DNA of 64,000 bases, taken from positions 1 to 64,000 of the forward strand of contig JALNXN010000002.1 of NCBI GenBank assembly GCA_023230325.1, written 5' to 3'. Numbering within the stretch: the stretch's first letter is position 1; the number at the start of each line of letters is the position of its first letter. Source of the stretch: an archaeon. Lineage in GTDB: Archaea; Iainarchaeota; Iainarchaeia; Iainarchaeales; CSSED10-239. The notes beneath the pieces are model-generated. The model was given only the letters and a program-made list of their open reading frames with translations, made no database searches and had not been told where the DNA came from. This document shows, piece by piece, positions 18,230 to 26,940 of the stretch. The translations under genes and the position numbers were made by a program.

Positions 18230-19687
18230 TCATTTAATTTTAATTTCTTCAATATCAATGTCCTTTAGAATGTTTACATAATTAACATCTGTTGTTACCC
18301 TTGCCATCAAAGATAGATTTTTAGACAAACCACAGTTAGGTCCATCAGGGGTCTCAATTGGACAAAGTCTACCCCAGTGGGTTCCATGAACATCTCTTGC
18401 TTCATAAAGTTCTCTTTGTGAATCTAAAGTTGATTTTATTTTTCTCATATTTGTTAATGGTGCAACATAATTGATTCTGTCCATAAAAGCACAAACCCCT
18501 GTAATTGAGCCAACCCAAGTCCCTGTGCTTACAGCAAATCTTATTCTTTCTGAAATTGCTTCAGGTCTAATCACAGTTGTAATATTTAATTTTCTATGTC
18601 TTGAAATTGTTCTATCAATTTGGAATTTTAAATCATTTACAAAATGTTTAAATGCATATCTAAATAGATTCTCCATTAACTTTCCAGTCATCTCTAATCT
18701 TTTGTTAGAATAATGGTCTTTGTCTGCATCTGGTCTTAGGTTGTATGCCTTTTCAATAATCTTTGTTGCCATAGTTATTAGGTAATAGGCTTTTGCAGAT
18801 CTATCCTTTTTATTCTGACCAATATGTGGAAGTAAAAATGAATCAATAACTTCTTGTGCTCTTCTAAGTCTATAAGCTTGGGTTTGGGAAGGAGCAACAG
18901 CTTTTCCAATCTTGTCTAAAGCATCTTGTTCAGAAACACATTCAATTTTATCTAAATTTAATAAGATTTCATTTCTAATCAATCTATCGTCACTAAAAAG
19001 ATCTAAAATTTCTTTAGGCTTAACAACACCTAAGGCATTTAACAGATCAATTAATGCTAACTTTCTAGGAGATGAAGGAAATGAGATATATAAAAGTCCT
19101 TCTATGTTTCTTTCAATTTTAACTTTTCCTTTAAAAGCTCCCTTTACAGAGATTACTTGTGCTTTTACAAGTCCGTCACTTTCTGTTAACAAGATTTTAT
19201 CTAAGGCTAAAACTTCTTGAGTAATTAATGCTTTCTCAGAACCATTGATTACAAAGTATCCACCTAAGTCCATTGGATCTTCTCCAAAGTCAATTAGGTC
19301 TTGTTCATTAACCCCATAAAGATTACAATATTTTGATTTTACAAGAATTGGAATTTCTCCAACATATGTTCTTTTTTCATCAATCAGCACATCTTTTCTA
19401 TAAAGTGCAATATCTAAATAAATGGACCCAGCATAAGTCATGTTTCTTTGCCTTGCTTCCATTGGTGTTAGTCTTACTCTCGCACTTCTGTCTGCTTCTA
19501 CAATTTCTGGTCTTGTAATCTCTACATTTGATAGTTTAATTTTTACATTATTATTACATTCAACAACTCCGCTTTCCTCAACAATCTCTGTAACCTTTTC
19601 TTCAATAAATTGATCAAAGGATTTTAATCTTTGATATATTGGTCCAGCTTGTTTATAATATGATTCTACTATTTCCCATTTATCCAT
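18230..19687 (-). CDS. rpoB2: DNA-directed RNA polymerase subunit B'' (N-terminal part of split B)
   Basis: 485 residues. ATG at 19687 follows TGTGA by about 7 bases. Signatures of the N-terminal half of the second-largest subunit: PMEARQRNMTYAGSIYLDI, the lobe sequence DPMDLGGYFVINGSEKALI, KDHYSNKRLEMTGKLMENLF and the C-terminal GTHWGRLCPIETPDGPNCGL, which contains the RLCPxETPEG-like fork-loop motif. The product pairs with B' to make one functional B subunit. Downstream of rpoH, with an AT repeat in the gap. Confidence 0.97.
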   Translation of the reverse strand: MDKWEIVESYYKQAGPIYQRLKSFDQFIEEKVTEIVEESGVVECNNNVKIKLSNVEITRPEIVEADRSARVRLTPMEARQRNMTYAGSIYLDIALYRKDVLIDEKRTYVGEIPILVKSKYCNLYGVNEQDLIDFGEDPMDLGGYFVINGSEKALITQEVLALDKILLTESDGLVKAQVISVKGAFKGKVKIERNIEGLLYISFPSSPRKLALIDLLNALGVVKPKEILDLFSDDRLIRNEILLNLDKIECVSEQDALDKIGKAVAPSQTQAYRLRRAQEVIDSFLLPHIGQNKKDRSAKAYYLITMATKIIEKAYNLRPDADKDHYSNKRLEMTGKLMENLFRYAFKHFVNDLKFQIDRTISRHRKLNITTVIRPEAISERIRFAVSTGTWVGSITGVCAFMDRINYVAPLTNMRKIKSTLDSQRELYEARDVHGTHWGRLCPIETPDGPNCGLSKNLSLMARVTTDVNYVNILKDIDIEEIKIK

Positions 19688-19767
19688 CTAAAGTCACATT
19701 TTTTTTAATTTTATTTAATTTTTTAATTTTTATATTCTTTGCAATTTTTATTAATTTTAATTCTTTA

Positions 19768-19857
19768 TAATTTCTATTATTTGTAATTTTTATTAATTTG
19801 TAATTATTATTTATTTGTAATTATTATTTATTTGTAATTATTATTTATTTGTAATTT
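19768..19857. repeat. 17-bp AT-rich tandem repeat between rpoH and rpoB''
   Basis: Three perfect copies of TAATTATTATTTATTTG begin at 19801, 19818 and 19835. Degenerate copies extend to the left (about 19768-19800) and a partial copy to the right. Same period as the rpoB''/rpoB' array but a different sequence. Confidence 0.85.
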
Positions 19858-19871
19858 CTAAAAATAAAATA

Positions 19872-20189
19872 CTATTTAACAACTCTTCTATAATATTCTA
19901 CATCTCCAATAATATTGTTCTTTCTAATAATCTTAATAACATCGCCCTCATTTAGCTCTAAATGTCTAATTGCAGGATCAGCTATAAAAATAAGTGGTAA
20001 TTTGTCTGTAGAGATTTCTTTCTTTTCTAAAATCTCAACTTCTTCTTTTGTTAACAAGATATGTTCTGGTATAAAGTTATGAACAATCTCATCTTTAACT
20101 CTTCTCTGTCTTCTAACCTTTCTAACACTCTTCTTTTTTAAAGTTGCTTTTTTAATTTTAATAGTTTCAGTTTTTTCTTTTTCAGCCAA
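19872..20189 (-). CDS. rpoH: DNA-directed RNA polymerase subunit H
   Basis: 105 residues from a TTG at 20189. AAGGTG ends 6 bases upstream; the alternative GTG at 20198 lies inside that site and is rejected. The C-terminal 75 residues match archaeal RpoH/eukaryotic Rpb5 C-terminal domain: HNFIPEHILLTKEEVE, KLPLIFIADPAIRHLELNEG and DVIKIIRKN, ending near VEYYRRVV. The basic N-terminal extension of about 30 residues (KKATLKKKSVRKVRRQRRVK) is longer than usual. First gene of the polymerase cluster. Confidence 0.93.
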   Translation of the reverse strand: MAEKEKTETIKIKKATLKKKSVRKVRRQRRVKDEIVHNFIPEHILLTKEEVEILEKKEISTDKLPLIFIADPAIRHLELNEGDVIKIIRKNNIIGDVEYYRRVVK

Positions 20190-20580
20190 AGTAAACACCT
20201 TAAATTTTATTTATTTTAATTTACATTAATTTTTAATTATTAATTTCTATTAATTATTATTTATGTTAAAATTGAAAAGCTGCTCTCATAAATAGGAGTT
20301 AAAGTTAAGTTATAATTAGAAAATATATTTTTTTCAAAAATTCTTGAGAATAATAGATAGAGAGATGATAATAAGAGCATAAAGTAATATGGTTGCAAAA
20401 ACTTTATAAATAGAGATGTTTTTTTAAGGAAAAAATTGATTTTTGGCAATCTTAAAAAAGAAGTAAACAGACTACAAATTAATTTAAAAAAAGGAAGTTA
20501 TTTAAAGATAACGAAGTATATTTTAATTAAGTAATTTAAAATTAAAATTAATAATTAAAAGGAGAAATTTGTGATCAAAT
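20190..20580. promoter_or_regulatory. Divergent intergenic region between rpoH and the KaiC-like gene
   Basis: About 390 AT-rich bases carrying regulatory sequence for two divergent units. A quasi-palindromic TATA element, CTTTATAAATAG, lies at about 20401-20412 and could serve either strand. GTTATTTAAAG at about 20499-20509 is a closer candidate for the KaiC-like gene. A 62-codon minus-strand frame here (20261-20449) spans the TATA element and is not credible. Confidence 0.45.
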
Positions 20581-21291
20581 ATGCAGAGAATACCAACAGG
20601 TGTAATTGGCTTTGATGAGTTAATACAGGGAGGAATCCCAAAAGGTGCAACAGTCTTAGTTCCAGGTGGTTCAGGATCAGGAAAAACATTATTTGCAACA
20701 ACATACATTTATGAAGGTGCAAGAAAGTTTAGTGACCCTGGTTTGTTTGTAACTGTTGAAGATAATCTCAAAAATATTGTGTGGAACATGGAGAACTTTG
20801 GTTGGGACATTAAGTCTTTAGAACAAAAAAATCTTATGAAGATCTATAGAATGCACATTGATCCAAGAAAACCTGTAGAACCACAAATTGATAAAGAACT
20901 TGACATTATTACTTCAATGGTTAAAGACATTAGTGCTGTGAGATTAACAGTTGACTCAACAACTGCCTTTGCTGCGTGGTTAAGTGATCAAGGAAAATTA
21001 AGAAACCTGTTGTTTAGATTTTCTGATTATCTAAAGGATTTAGATTGTACAACAATGCTAACTTCTGAGACTGCAGGAGGACCAAGGGACTTTAGTGCTT
21101 ATGGTGTTGAGGAGTTTGTTGTTGATGGAATTTTTGCTATGTACTTTATACCTCCACACAGATCTATTTTTATTAGAAAATTAAGAGGTACAAAACACTC
21201 TCTAGCAGTTCATCCTTGCTCAATAACATCAAATGGAATTGAAGTTAATCCTAAAGATGAGGTTATGTGGAGTGCTATAAAGCAATATTAA
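20581..21291 (+). CDS. KaiC-like RecA-superfamily ATPase, single domain
   Basis: 236 residues, the only supported plus-strand gene. ATG at 20581 follows GTGATC by 5 bases, an excellent archaeal ribosome-binding site. Walker A is GGSGSGKT (residues 29-36). The paired acidic residues after strand 2 are E60-D61 (FVTVEDNLKN), and Walker B ends at D125 (AVRLTVDSTTAF). The N-terminal RIPTGVIGFDELIQGGIPKG is the diagnostic start of KaiC-type domains. Single-domain archaeal KaiC homologs are widespread and mostly of unknown role, probably signalling or regulation; no circadian role is implied. Convergent with the DNA ligase gene. Confidence 0.9.
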   Translation: MQRIPTGVIGFDELIQGGIPKGATVLVPGGSGSGKTLFATTYIYEGARKFSDPGLFVTVEDNLKNIVWNMENFGWDIKSLEQKNLMKIYRMHIDPRKPVEPQIDKELDIITSMVKDISAVRLTVDSTTAFAAWLSDQGKLRNLLFRFSDYLKDLDCTTMLTSETAGGPRDFSAYGVEEFVVDGIFAMYFIPPHRSIFIRKLRGTKHSLAVHPCSITSNGIEVNPKDEVMWSAIKQY

Positions 21292-21387
21292 TGATTTCTT
21301 TTAAAACTAAAAAGTTTGAAAAGAAATTGAAAACTTAAGAAAAATTGAAGAAAAAATAAAATTGAAATTTGGAAATGAAAGGCAAAT

Positions 21388-21437
21388 ATTTTTCCTTCTC
21401 TCTTTCTCTTTTTTAAAAAAATTAGAAATTAAAAAAA
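21388..21437. terminator. Bidirectional T-rich terminator between convergent genes
   Basis: Plus strand 21388-21414 is a pyrimidine/T-rich tract suited to ending the KaiC-like transcript. Plus-strand A-runs at 21415-21421 and 21431-21437 are T-runs on the minus strand, suited to ending the ligase transcript. Confidence 0.5.
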
Positions 21438-21438
21438 G

Positions 21439-23178
21439 TTAACCCTGAAGCTCATAAAGCCTTTGAATTTCTTCCTGAGTTGTTGTCTGCCTATCATTTT
21501 TGTCATCCCTTAATCTTACAAATCTTGGAAATCTTAAAGCCAAACCTTGATTAAGATCTTGATCATAACAAACAGTATGGACTGTGCTTCTTGTGATCTC
21601 ATCAAAATTAATCTCAACTACAATTTTTGGCAAAACATAAACATCAGCATCAATGTTTGTTACAAGGTAACTAGGTCTCTTTTCTAGCTTTGAAGTATCT
21701 AAAAGATTTTTCAGTTCCAATAACACTTCATCTGTTAACCCAGTACCTAACTTTGCAATTGTGTAATAGTTGTTAGTCTCTTTATCAAAAACAGCCATCA
21801 ATAAGGCTCCAATGCCATCTGACCTTCTTCCCTGCCCATAAAATGCCCCCACTATAACAGCATCAATAGTGTCTAAAGAGTTTGACAAATATGATTTTTT
21901 AAACTTAATCCAATTAAAACCACGAGAACCAGCTCTATAGCTAGAGTCAATGTCCTTTACAATAATTCCTTCAAACCCAAGCTCTATTCTTGAATTAAAA
22001 AAATCCTCAAGTTCTTTTAAAGAATTTGTAATTATAATTTCTGTTGGTTTTATAATTTCACTAATATCAAAATATTTTTCTAAAATTTTTCTTCGTTCAT
22101 AATTTCCAAGGTCAGTTAAATATTTACCATCAAAATAAAGGATATCAAAGACTTTTAAATGAAGTGGTAGTTTTTTTGATTTTTCTAAAATATTATATTT
22201 TCTTTTTCTTTGCATAGTTATTTGAAAATTGTGATATTTTTTGTTTTCAAGATCATATGCAATTGCCTCACAATCAATTATAAAATCATACTCTATTTTT
22301 TTAATCTCTAAGACAACATCAGGAAACATAGAGGTTATGTCTTCTTCATTTCTTGAAAATATTTTAACAGTATTTTTAAATTTATGAATCTGTTGTCTAA
22401 ACCCATCAATCTTTGAATCAACAATAAACAGTTTATTATCTTTTCCAACTCTTTCTATAATTTCTGAAAAGCTTTTAGCTCTTTCACATAATGCTGGCTT
22501 AAATGGAATGAATGGTTTTATGTTTAATTTATCTACTTTATCAATTCCCTCTTCTATAAAGATCTTAGCAATCAATCCAAGATCAGAGATTAGATCATAT
22601 TTGTCAGAAAGAATTTTTCTAACTTCCTTTTGATCTCTAGAAGGTTCTAGAAAAGAAAGAGCATCAATAATTGTTGAGTCTGAAAAGCCCAACCTAAAAG
22701 AGATTGGAAACCTTACAAGATACTTTGCAGAGATTTTATCTAAATTAAATAAAATTGATTCAAATAATTTTAATTTTTTTTCAATAGCTCCCTTTCCTTC
22801 AATTGCGGAGATCTTTTCTAAAGTTGAGTAGACGTCTCTAAAGCTTAGTTCTTTTTTAAAAAGTGTGCTTTGTTTTTTGTTAAGCTCTGTGTTGTAAATG
22901 ACTAGACCAACATCTCCAAATTTCTGGAATTGTTTTTTAATGGTGGAAAGGTTTTGTCCAAGATATCGTGAGACTAAAGATAAAACAGTTGAGAGTCCAA
23001 TGTTTAGCTCTGTTCCTTTATAGGAGGGACCAATCTCTCCTTTACAAAAGTAGACCAAATCCTGCAAGTCTTTCACATCAATTTCTAGAAAAAGTTTAGA
23101 AAGAATTTGTGCAATTTCTAAGCGACTGTTTGTGTTTTCTAATTTATTAAAATATAAACAAATATTATTAAAGTCCAT
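21439..23178 (-). CDS. lig: ATP-dependent DNA ligase
   Basis: 579 residues, close to the usual archaeal length. Seals DNA nicks during replication and repair. The adenylated lysine is K256 in motif I (SKIDGFR). Other nucleotidyltransferase motifs follow: FIIDCEAIAYD (III, about 299-309), GFEGIIVKD (IV) and NWIKFKKSYL (V). An N-terminal DNA-binding domain precedes them. The C-terminal OB fold includes GRRSDGIGALLMAVFD and ends with RFPRFVRLRDDK, typical of the family. It starts 40 bases after the ProRS gene with no obvious ribosome-binding site and is probably co-transcribed with it. Confidence 0.97.
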   Translation of the reverse strand: MDFNNICLYFNKLENTNSRLEIAQILSKLFLEIDVKDLQDLVYFCKGEIGPSYKGTELNIGLSTVLSLVSRYLGQNLSTIKKQFQKFGDVGLVIYNTELNKKQSTLFKKELSFRDVYSTLEKISAIEGKGAIEKKLKLFESILFNLDKISAKYLVRFPISFRLGFSDSTIIDALSFLEPSRDQKEVRKILSDKYDLISDLGLIAKIFIEEGIDKVDKLNIKPFIPFKPALCERAKSFSEIIERVGKDNKLFIVDSKIDGFRQQIHKFKNTVKIFSRNEEDITSMFPDVVLEIKKIEYDFIIDCEAIAYDLENKKYHNFQITMQRKRKYNILEKSKKLPLHLKVFDILYFDGKYLTDLGNYERRKILEKYFDISEIIKPTEIIITNSLKELEDFFNSRIELGFEGIIVKDIDSSYRAGSRGFNWIKFKKSYLSNSLDTIDAVIVGAFYGQGRRSDGIGALLMAVFDKETNNYYTIAKLGTGLTDEVLLELKNLLDTSKLEKRPSYLVTNIDADVYVLPKIVVEINFDEITRSTVHTVCYDQDLNQGLALRFPRFVRLRDDKNDRQTTTQEEIQRLYELQG

Positions 23179-23217
23179 ATTAAATATATGAATGAAAAAG
23201 TTTAAAAGAAGAAGAAC

Positions 23218-24681
23218 CTAATAGCTCTTTGAGACATAAGCCATACAATTTGATTTCTTACCACAGACTATACAGATTGCATCTTCGTTTGGTAAGTCTT
23301 CATAATCCATTCTTGTACCTCTTACTTCTCCACCCTTAGTGTCTGCTTTAATCTCATCAGCACAAGCTTTCCCTTCCATCTCAATTGAGCAGATTGGAAC
23401 TCTTGCAACTTTATTTTCATCAAGTACTTCTTTAAGGTCATCATAGGTGTAGACTGTTACAATTTTACTTTCAAAAAATTCATCTGCTTGTTCTCTTAGA
23501 TTATCTGTAAATTCTTGTGAGATTTTTTTAATATCATCATACAAGTCAGCAATAAATATTTTTTCTTTAGTATTTAAATCTCTTCTGTAAACTGTAACTA
23601 CACCTTCAAGAATATCCTTAGGACCAATTTCAATTCTTAGTGGTATCCCTTTCATCTCACTATAACTAAATCTTTCTTTTGGAGTTTTTTCTTTCTGATC
23701 ATCAATTCTTACTCTATAACCTAGTTTGTCTAGGTCTTCTGCAATATCCAAGCACAACTTTTCAACCTTCTCATTGTCAGCAGTACTAAAATATAAAGGT
23801 AAGATTATTACCTGTGTTGGTGCTAGATCAAAAGGTAACCTTAAACCATTCTTGTCTCCATGAACAGAAATAAGTCCACCATAGATTCTTGAGATTGCAG
23901 GACCATAACAGGTTCCAAATGGGAATTTTAGTTGTTCATCTTTATCTTTAAATTTAACATTAAATGTTTCTGTAAACTTTGTTCCAAGTAAATGAGTGGA
24001 TGGTAATTGTAACATTTTTCCATTTGGTAAAATGGTGTCTGCTGCATAGGTGTTTATTGCTCCTGGAAATTTATCCCATTGAGGTCTTTTAAAAAATAAG
24101 AATGGAATTGCAAATTCTTGATGAAGCATAGCCTCTGTAATCTCCATGTCTTCTAAAACTTGTTCTTTTGCTTCTTCTAGAGTTTCAAATAGGTTGTGTG
24201 CTTCAAACCAATAGAACTCTCTACCTCTAATAAATGGTTTTGTTGCTTTTGAATCATATCTAAAAACATTTGCTCTTTGGTATGTCTTTAATGGTAGATC
24301 TTTATAGCTCTGAACCCAGTAACTAAACATAAAATAAAAAGCTGTTTCTGAAGTTGGTCTTAAAGCATACTTTTGTTCAAAGTCTTCATCTCCATGTTTT
24401 GTTACCCAAAAGACTTCAGGGCTAAAACCTTCAACATGCTCTGATTCCTTTAAAAAGTTTTCTTCAGGAATTAATGTTGGCATCATCACTTGTTGGTGAC
24501 CAGTTTCATTTAGAAAATCTTCATAGATTCTAAACATCTTTGACATTGAAAAAACTGACCAAGGTCTAAAGACAACAAAGCCTTTAATATTATATCTGAT
24601 GTCTGCTAGTTCTGCTTTAAATATAATATCATTAAACCAATCATTAAATTCTTCAATTTCAAAATCTTTACTTGAGGCCAT
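23218..24681 (-). CDS. proS: Prolyl-tRNA synthetase, archaeal/eukaryotic type
   Basis: 487 residues; class II synthetase that attaches proline to tRNA-Pro. No bacterial insertion domain; the archaeal/eukaryotic C-terminal domain is present, with CIVCGKK..CMAY and a terminal tyrosine (VSKSY), as in that type. Recognisable segments include ALRPTSETAFYFMFSYWVQS, NVFRYDSKATKPFIRGREFY (motif 2 region), GTCYGPAISRIYGGLISVHG and LRLPFDLAPTQVIILPL (motif 3 region). ATG at 24681 follows TTGTGA. It lies downstream of a tRNA-Pro gene, with one unknown gene between. Confidence 0.97.
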   Translation of the reverse strand: MASSKDFEIEEFNDWFNDIIFKAELADIRYNIKGFVVFRPWSVFSMSKMFRIYEDFLNETGHQQVMMPTLIPEENFLKESEHVEGFSPEVFWVTKHGDEDFEQKYALRPTSETAFYFMFSYWVQSYKDLPLKTYQRANVFRYDSKATKPFIRGREFYWFEAHNLFETLEEAKEQVLEDMEITEAMLHQEFAIPFLFFKRPQWDKFPGAINTYAADTILPNGKMLQLPSTHLLGTKFTETFNVKFKDKDEQLKFPFGTCYGPAISRIYGGLISVHGDKNGLRLPFDLAPTQVIILPLYFSTADNEKVEKLCLDIAEDLDKLGYRVRIDDQKEKTPKERFSYSEMKGIPLRIEIGPKDILEGVVTVYRRDLNTKEKIFIADLYDDIKKISQEFTDNLREQADEFFESKIVTVYTYDDLKEVLDENKVARVPICSIEMEGKACADEIKADTKGGEVRGTRMDYEDLPNEDAICIVCGKKSNCMAYVSKSY

Positions 24682-24747
24682 TTTTTATTCACAATTTTTT
24701 ATTTTTTTTAGTTTTAAATTTTAATTGTTATGCTTTTATTTGTTCAA

Positions 24748-24793
24748 ACAATATATACTTAGAAACAATATATTTATAAAATACATTTATAAA
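24748..24793 (-). promoter_or_regulatory. TATA-box region upstream of proS
   Basis: The minus strand carries TTTATAAATG (24784-24793) and AGTATATATTG (24748-24758) between the unknown gene at 24820 and proS. Either would give proS (and perhaps lig) its own promoter. Confidence 0.4.
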
Positions 24794-24819
24794 AACAAAA
24801 AAGAAAAATTAAATAAAGA

Positions 24820-25548
24820 TTATTTAAATCCACTTCTTATAGTTTGTACAAAGGCTAAGTCTTTAGGATATCGATCGCTTAATTTTTTTTCAAGTACAGG
24901 CAATTCTTTTTTATAGGCTGCAACAAAGTTGGAAACACCTTCAGCTGCGTCTTTGTCTCCAGCTCTACTAAAACTTCTCTTTAGACCTTCTGCATTATTA
25001 AGATAATCATTCATGTTTACAAATTTTTTTAAGTCTATACTTGATTGAATAAGTCTATCCTTTAAATCTGTTAGTAACTTAAAATAAAGAGTGTCCCTTT
25101 TAACTGATTCATTTTCTTTAAGAATTCTTATAAGGTTCTCAGCTATAAGTTTATTATCTTTTAACATTGAGGATAACGTCTTTTGAACTTCTTGTCTTTT
25201 GTAAACAGTTTTAGAATTTAATACTTTTTCTATAAATTTATTAAAAATAATTCTTTCTTTTTTTAAATGTTTTGGAAAATTAGTTTTTTTTAATCCCTCA
25301 TTAACTTTTTGTTTATACAACTTATATTTTTTCTCAAATCCTTTTTTGAGTTTTTCTTCTTGCTGTATTTTTTTTTCTTCTAAGACTTTTTTTGCAAGTT
25401 TATCTTGTACTTTTTTCCTGCTTTCTAAAAGTCTTTTCTTTACAAGCCCTTTATTACGTGTTTTGTTTTCTAGTTCTGAGAATAAGTTTAATTGAGTACC
25501 AGATTTACCTTTCTTAGCTCCACCAACAGGCGGTTTTCTAGAACCCAT
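24820..25548 (-). CDS. Hypothetical coiled-coil cytoplasmic protein
   Basis: 242 residues from the ATG at 25548 (MGSRKPPVGGAKKGK); another ATG two codons earlier is also possible. Longer versions starting at 25626 are rejected because the extra N-terminus would be a translation of the tRNA-Pro gene. The first 70 residues are Gly/Lys-rich and then strongly Lys/Glu-rich with coiled-coil character (KKVLEEKKIQQEEKLKKGFE); the remainder is predicted helical. No signal peptide or membrane segment. Not recognised. It lies between tRNA-Pro and proS. The basic, disordered start suggests nucleic-acid or ribosome contact; this is inference. Confidence 0.7.
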   Translation of the reverse strand: MGSRKPPVGGAKKGKSGTQLNLFSELENKTRNKGLVKKRLLESRKKVQDKLAKKVLEEKKIQQEEKLKKGFEKKYKLYKQKVNEGLKKTNFPKHLKKERIIFNKFIEKVLNSKTVYKRQEVQKTLSSMLKDNKLIAENLIRILKENESVKRDTLYFKLLTDLKDRLIQSSIDLKKFVNMNDYLNNAEGLKRSFSRAGDKDAAEGVSNFVAAYKKELPVLEKKLSDRYPKDLAFVQTIRSGFK

Positions 25549-25579
25549 AAACATCAATTTTTTAAAAGTAAAAATTAAA

Positions 25580-25654
25580 TGGGACTGCCCCGATTTGAAC
25601 GGGGGTCGAAAGCTCCCAAAGCTCACATGCTAGACCAGACTACACCACAGCCCC
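25580..25654 (-). tRNA. tRNA-Pro (anticodon UGG)
   Basis: 75 bases, no intron, no encoded CCA. Acceptor stem GGGGCTG/CAGTCCC (one G-U pair), discriminator A. T8, A14, and GG in the D loop are in place; the anticodon loop is TTTGGGA (UGG). T-stem CCCCG/CGGGG encloses TTCAAAT. The anticodon stem TGAGC/GCTTT has one T-T mismatch at 27-43. The variable loop has four bases, as in the other two tRNAs here. Confidence 0.95.
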
Positions 25655-25682
25655 ATTTTAATAATATAATTATGTAACAATA

Positions 25683-25694
25683 AGTTTATAAACT
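25683..25694 (-). promoter_or_regulatory. TATA-box promoter of tRNA-Pro
   Basis: Palindromic AGTTTATAAACT centred about 34 bases upstream of the tRNA 5' end, giving a start site about 10 bases before the mature tRNA. Confidence 0.6.
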
Positions 25695-25708
25695 ATGTTT
25701 CTTTATTT

Positions 25709-26878
25709 TTAAGAATTCCATTCCTGCCAATATTTATTAAAATAATCTGTATACTGCATAGCTATGTTTGAGTCATTAATAAACACTAGACTCTCATCAT
25801 TATTTTCAGTACCATTTACTGAAAGATTTAAAGATCCAGTCATAACTATTTTATTATCAATTACACAAAACTTATTATGCATGTTGTTTGGATTGTTGTC
25901 AACTATTACGGGAATATTTAGATCCTCTAGCTTTTGATATTCAGAATAACCTATAGAATTTCTTTTTTCAAAAATAAATCTTTTCTTTGAATCTAAATTT
26001 TTTATAATTTCTGTAACTGAGTCTAAAGTATAACTAAAATACATACAGTCAAGAGAAACATTTGAATCCTCTAAATAATCTTCAACATGGTATAGACAAT
26101 TGTCTTCTGGACAAAAATAAATCTCTGAATTTCCAAAGTCCTTTGCATAAATTTCAGAAGAGACTTGTGGACTAAATTCTCCATCAAAGAAAGTATCTAT
26201 CTTTCTAGTAAATTCTTTTGCAACTTCTTTGTCTTCAATCACTAGAACATTATTATTATTTTTATAAGCTCCATTTAATGTAAAGTTCATAGACCCAACC
26301 CAAACAATCTTACTATCAAAAACACAAAACTTATTGTGCATGTAGGAAGAATCAACAGAATTTGTAATTACAGACATATTTGAATCTTTAATTTTTCCAA
26401 TCAAGGAATATTTGCTTGAAGATCTCTCAGCATCACTAACAAATCTAACTTTTACATTTCTTTCTAAATTAGAAGTAATTAAAGCATCAGTGACTGCATC
26501 AAGGGTAAGGTCATAAACTGCACAATCAATTGTTTTTTTAGAGTTACTAATTAAGGTTATTAGTTTTTCTTCACAATTGTCTTCTGGACAAAAGTAAACT
26601 TCTGTTGGTAGCTTTCTGTTTTTAGACCCATAGACAATTCTGTTTTTTATGTCACTATAGGTATTTTCTGTTTTACTAACTATGGAGTTAAGATCCACCA
26701 CAGAGTTAAAATCTATAATTGAATTTTTGTCTTTTAGATCATCTTGCTTGTTTGAGTCACTTCTAAAGTTATCAATAACATCATCTACAGATTTGTCCTC
26801 ACTTGAAATAAAAGACACAACAATCAAAGCTAAAACAAATATTCCAATAACCCAGCTTAAAATCCTAATAACATTCAT
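25709..26878 (-). CDS. Membrane-anchored phospholipase D-like protein with two HKD motifs
   Basis: 389 residues. An N-terminal hydrophobic segment (about 5-25) acts as signal anchor, followed by an acidic linker. Two tandem PLD-like repeats follow. HKD motif 1 is H181-K183-D188 (HNKFCVFD, then GSMNFT); motif 2 is H334-K336-D341 (HNKFCVID, then GSLNLS). Each repeat begins with the same FCPEDNC motif (Cys97/102 and Cys256/261), likely a disulfide or metal pair. Both active-site halves are intact, so phosphodiesterase or nuclease activity outside the membrane is plausible. Bacterial/archaeal PLD nucleases usually have one HKD and dimerise; here both are in one chain. The substrate is unknown. 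Confidence 0.88.
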   Translation of the reverse strand: MNVIRILSWVIGIFVLALIVVSFISSEDKSVDDVIDNFRSDSNKQDDLKDKNSIIDFNSVVDLNSIVSKTENTYSDIKNRIVYGSKNRKLPTEVYFCPEDNCEEKLITLISNSKKTIDCAVYDLTLDAVTDALITSNLERNVKVRFVSDAERSSSKYSLIGKIKDSNMSVITNSVDSSYMHNKFCVFDSKIVWVGSMNFTLNGAYKNNNNVLVIEDKEVAKEFTRKIDTFFDGEFSPQVSSEIYAKDFGNSEIYFCPEDNCLYHVEDYLEDSNVSLDCMYFSYTLDSVTEIIKNLDSKKRFIFEKRNSIGYSEYQKLEDLNIPVIVDNNPNNMHNKFCVIDNKIVMTGSLNLSVNGTENNDESLVFINDSNIAMQYTDYFNKYWQEWNS

Positions 26879-26940
26879 ATCTTTATCCTTCTTCTTCTTT
26901 TTTAAAATATATTATATTATTTTTTTCAAATTATTTTATT

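Noticed and set aside
20261..20449. 62-codon minus-strand frame in the rpoH/KaiC-like intergenic region
   Set aside because: No ribosome-binding site, spans a TATA-like element, composition is AT-driven hydrophobic, no recognisable feature.
25549..25626. N-terminal extension of the gene at 24820
   Set aside because: It would be a translation of the tRNA-Pro gene; the ATG at 25548 follows the tRNA cleanly.
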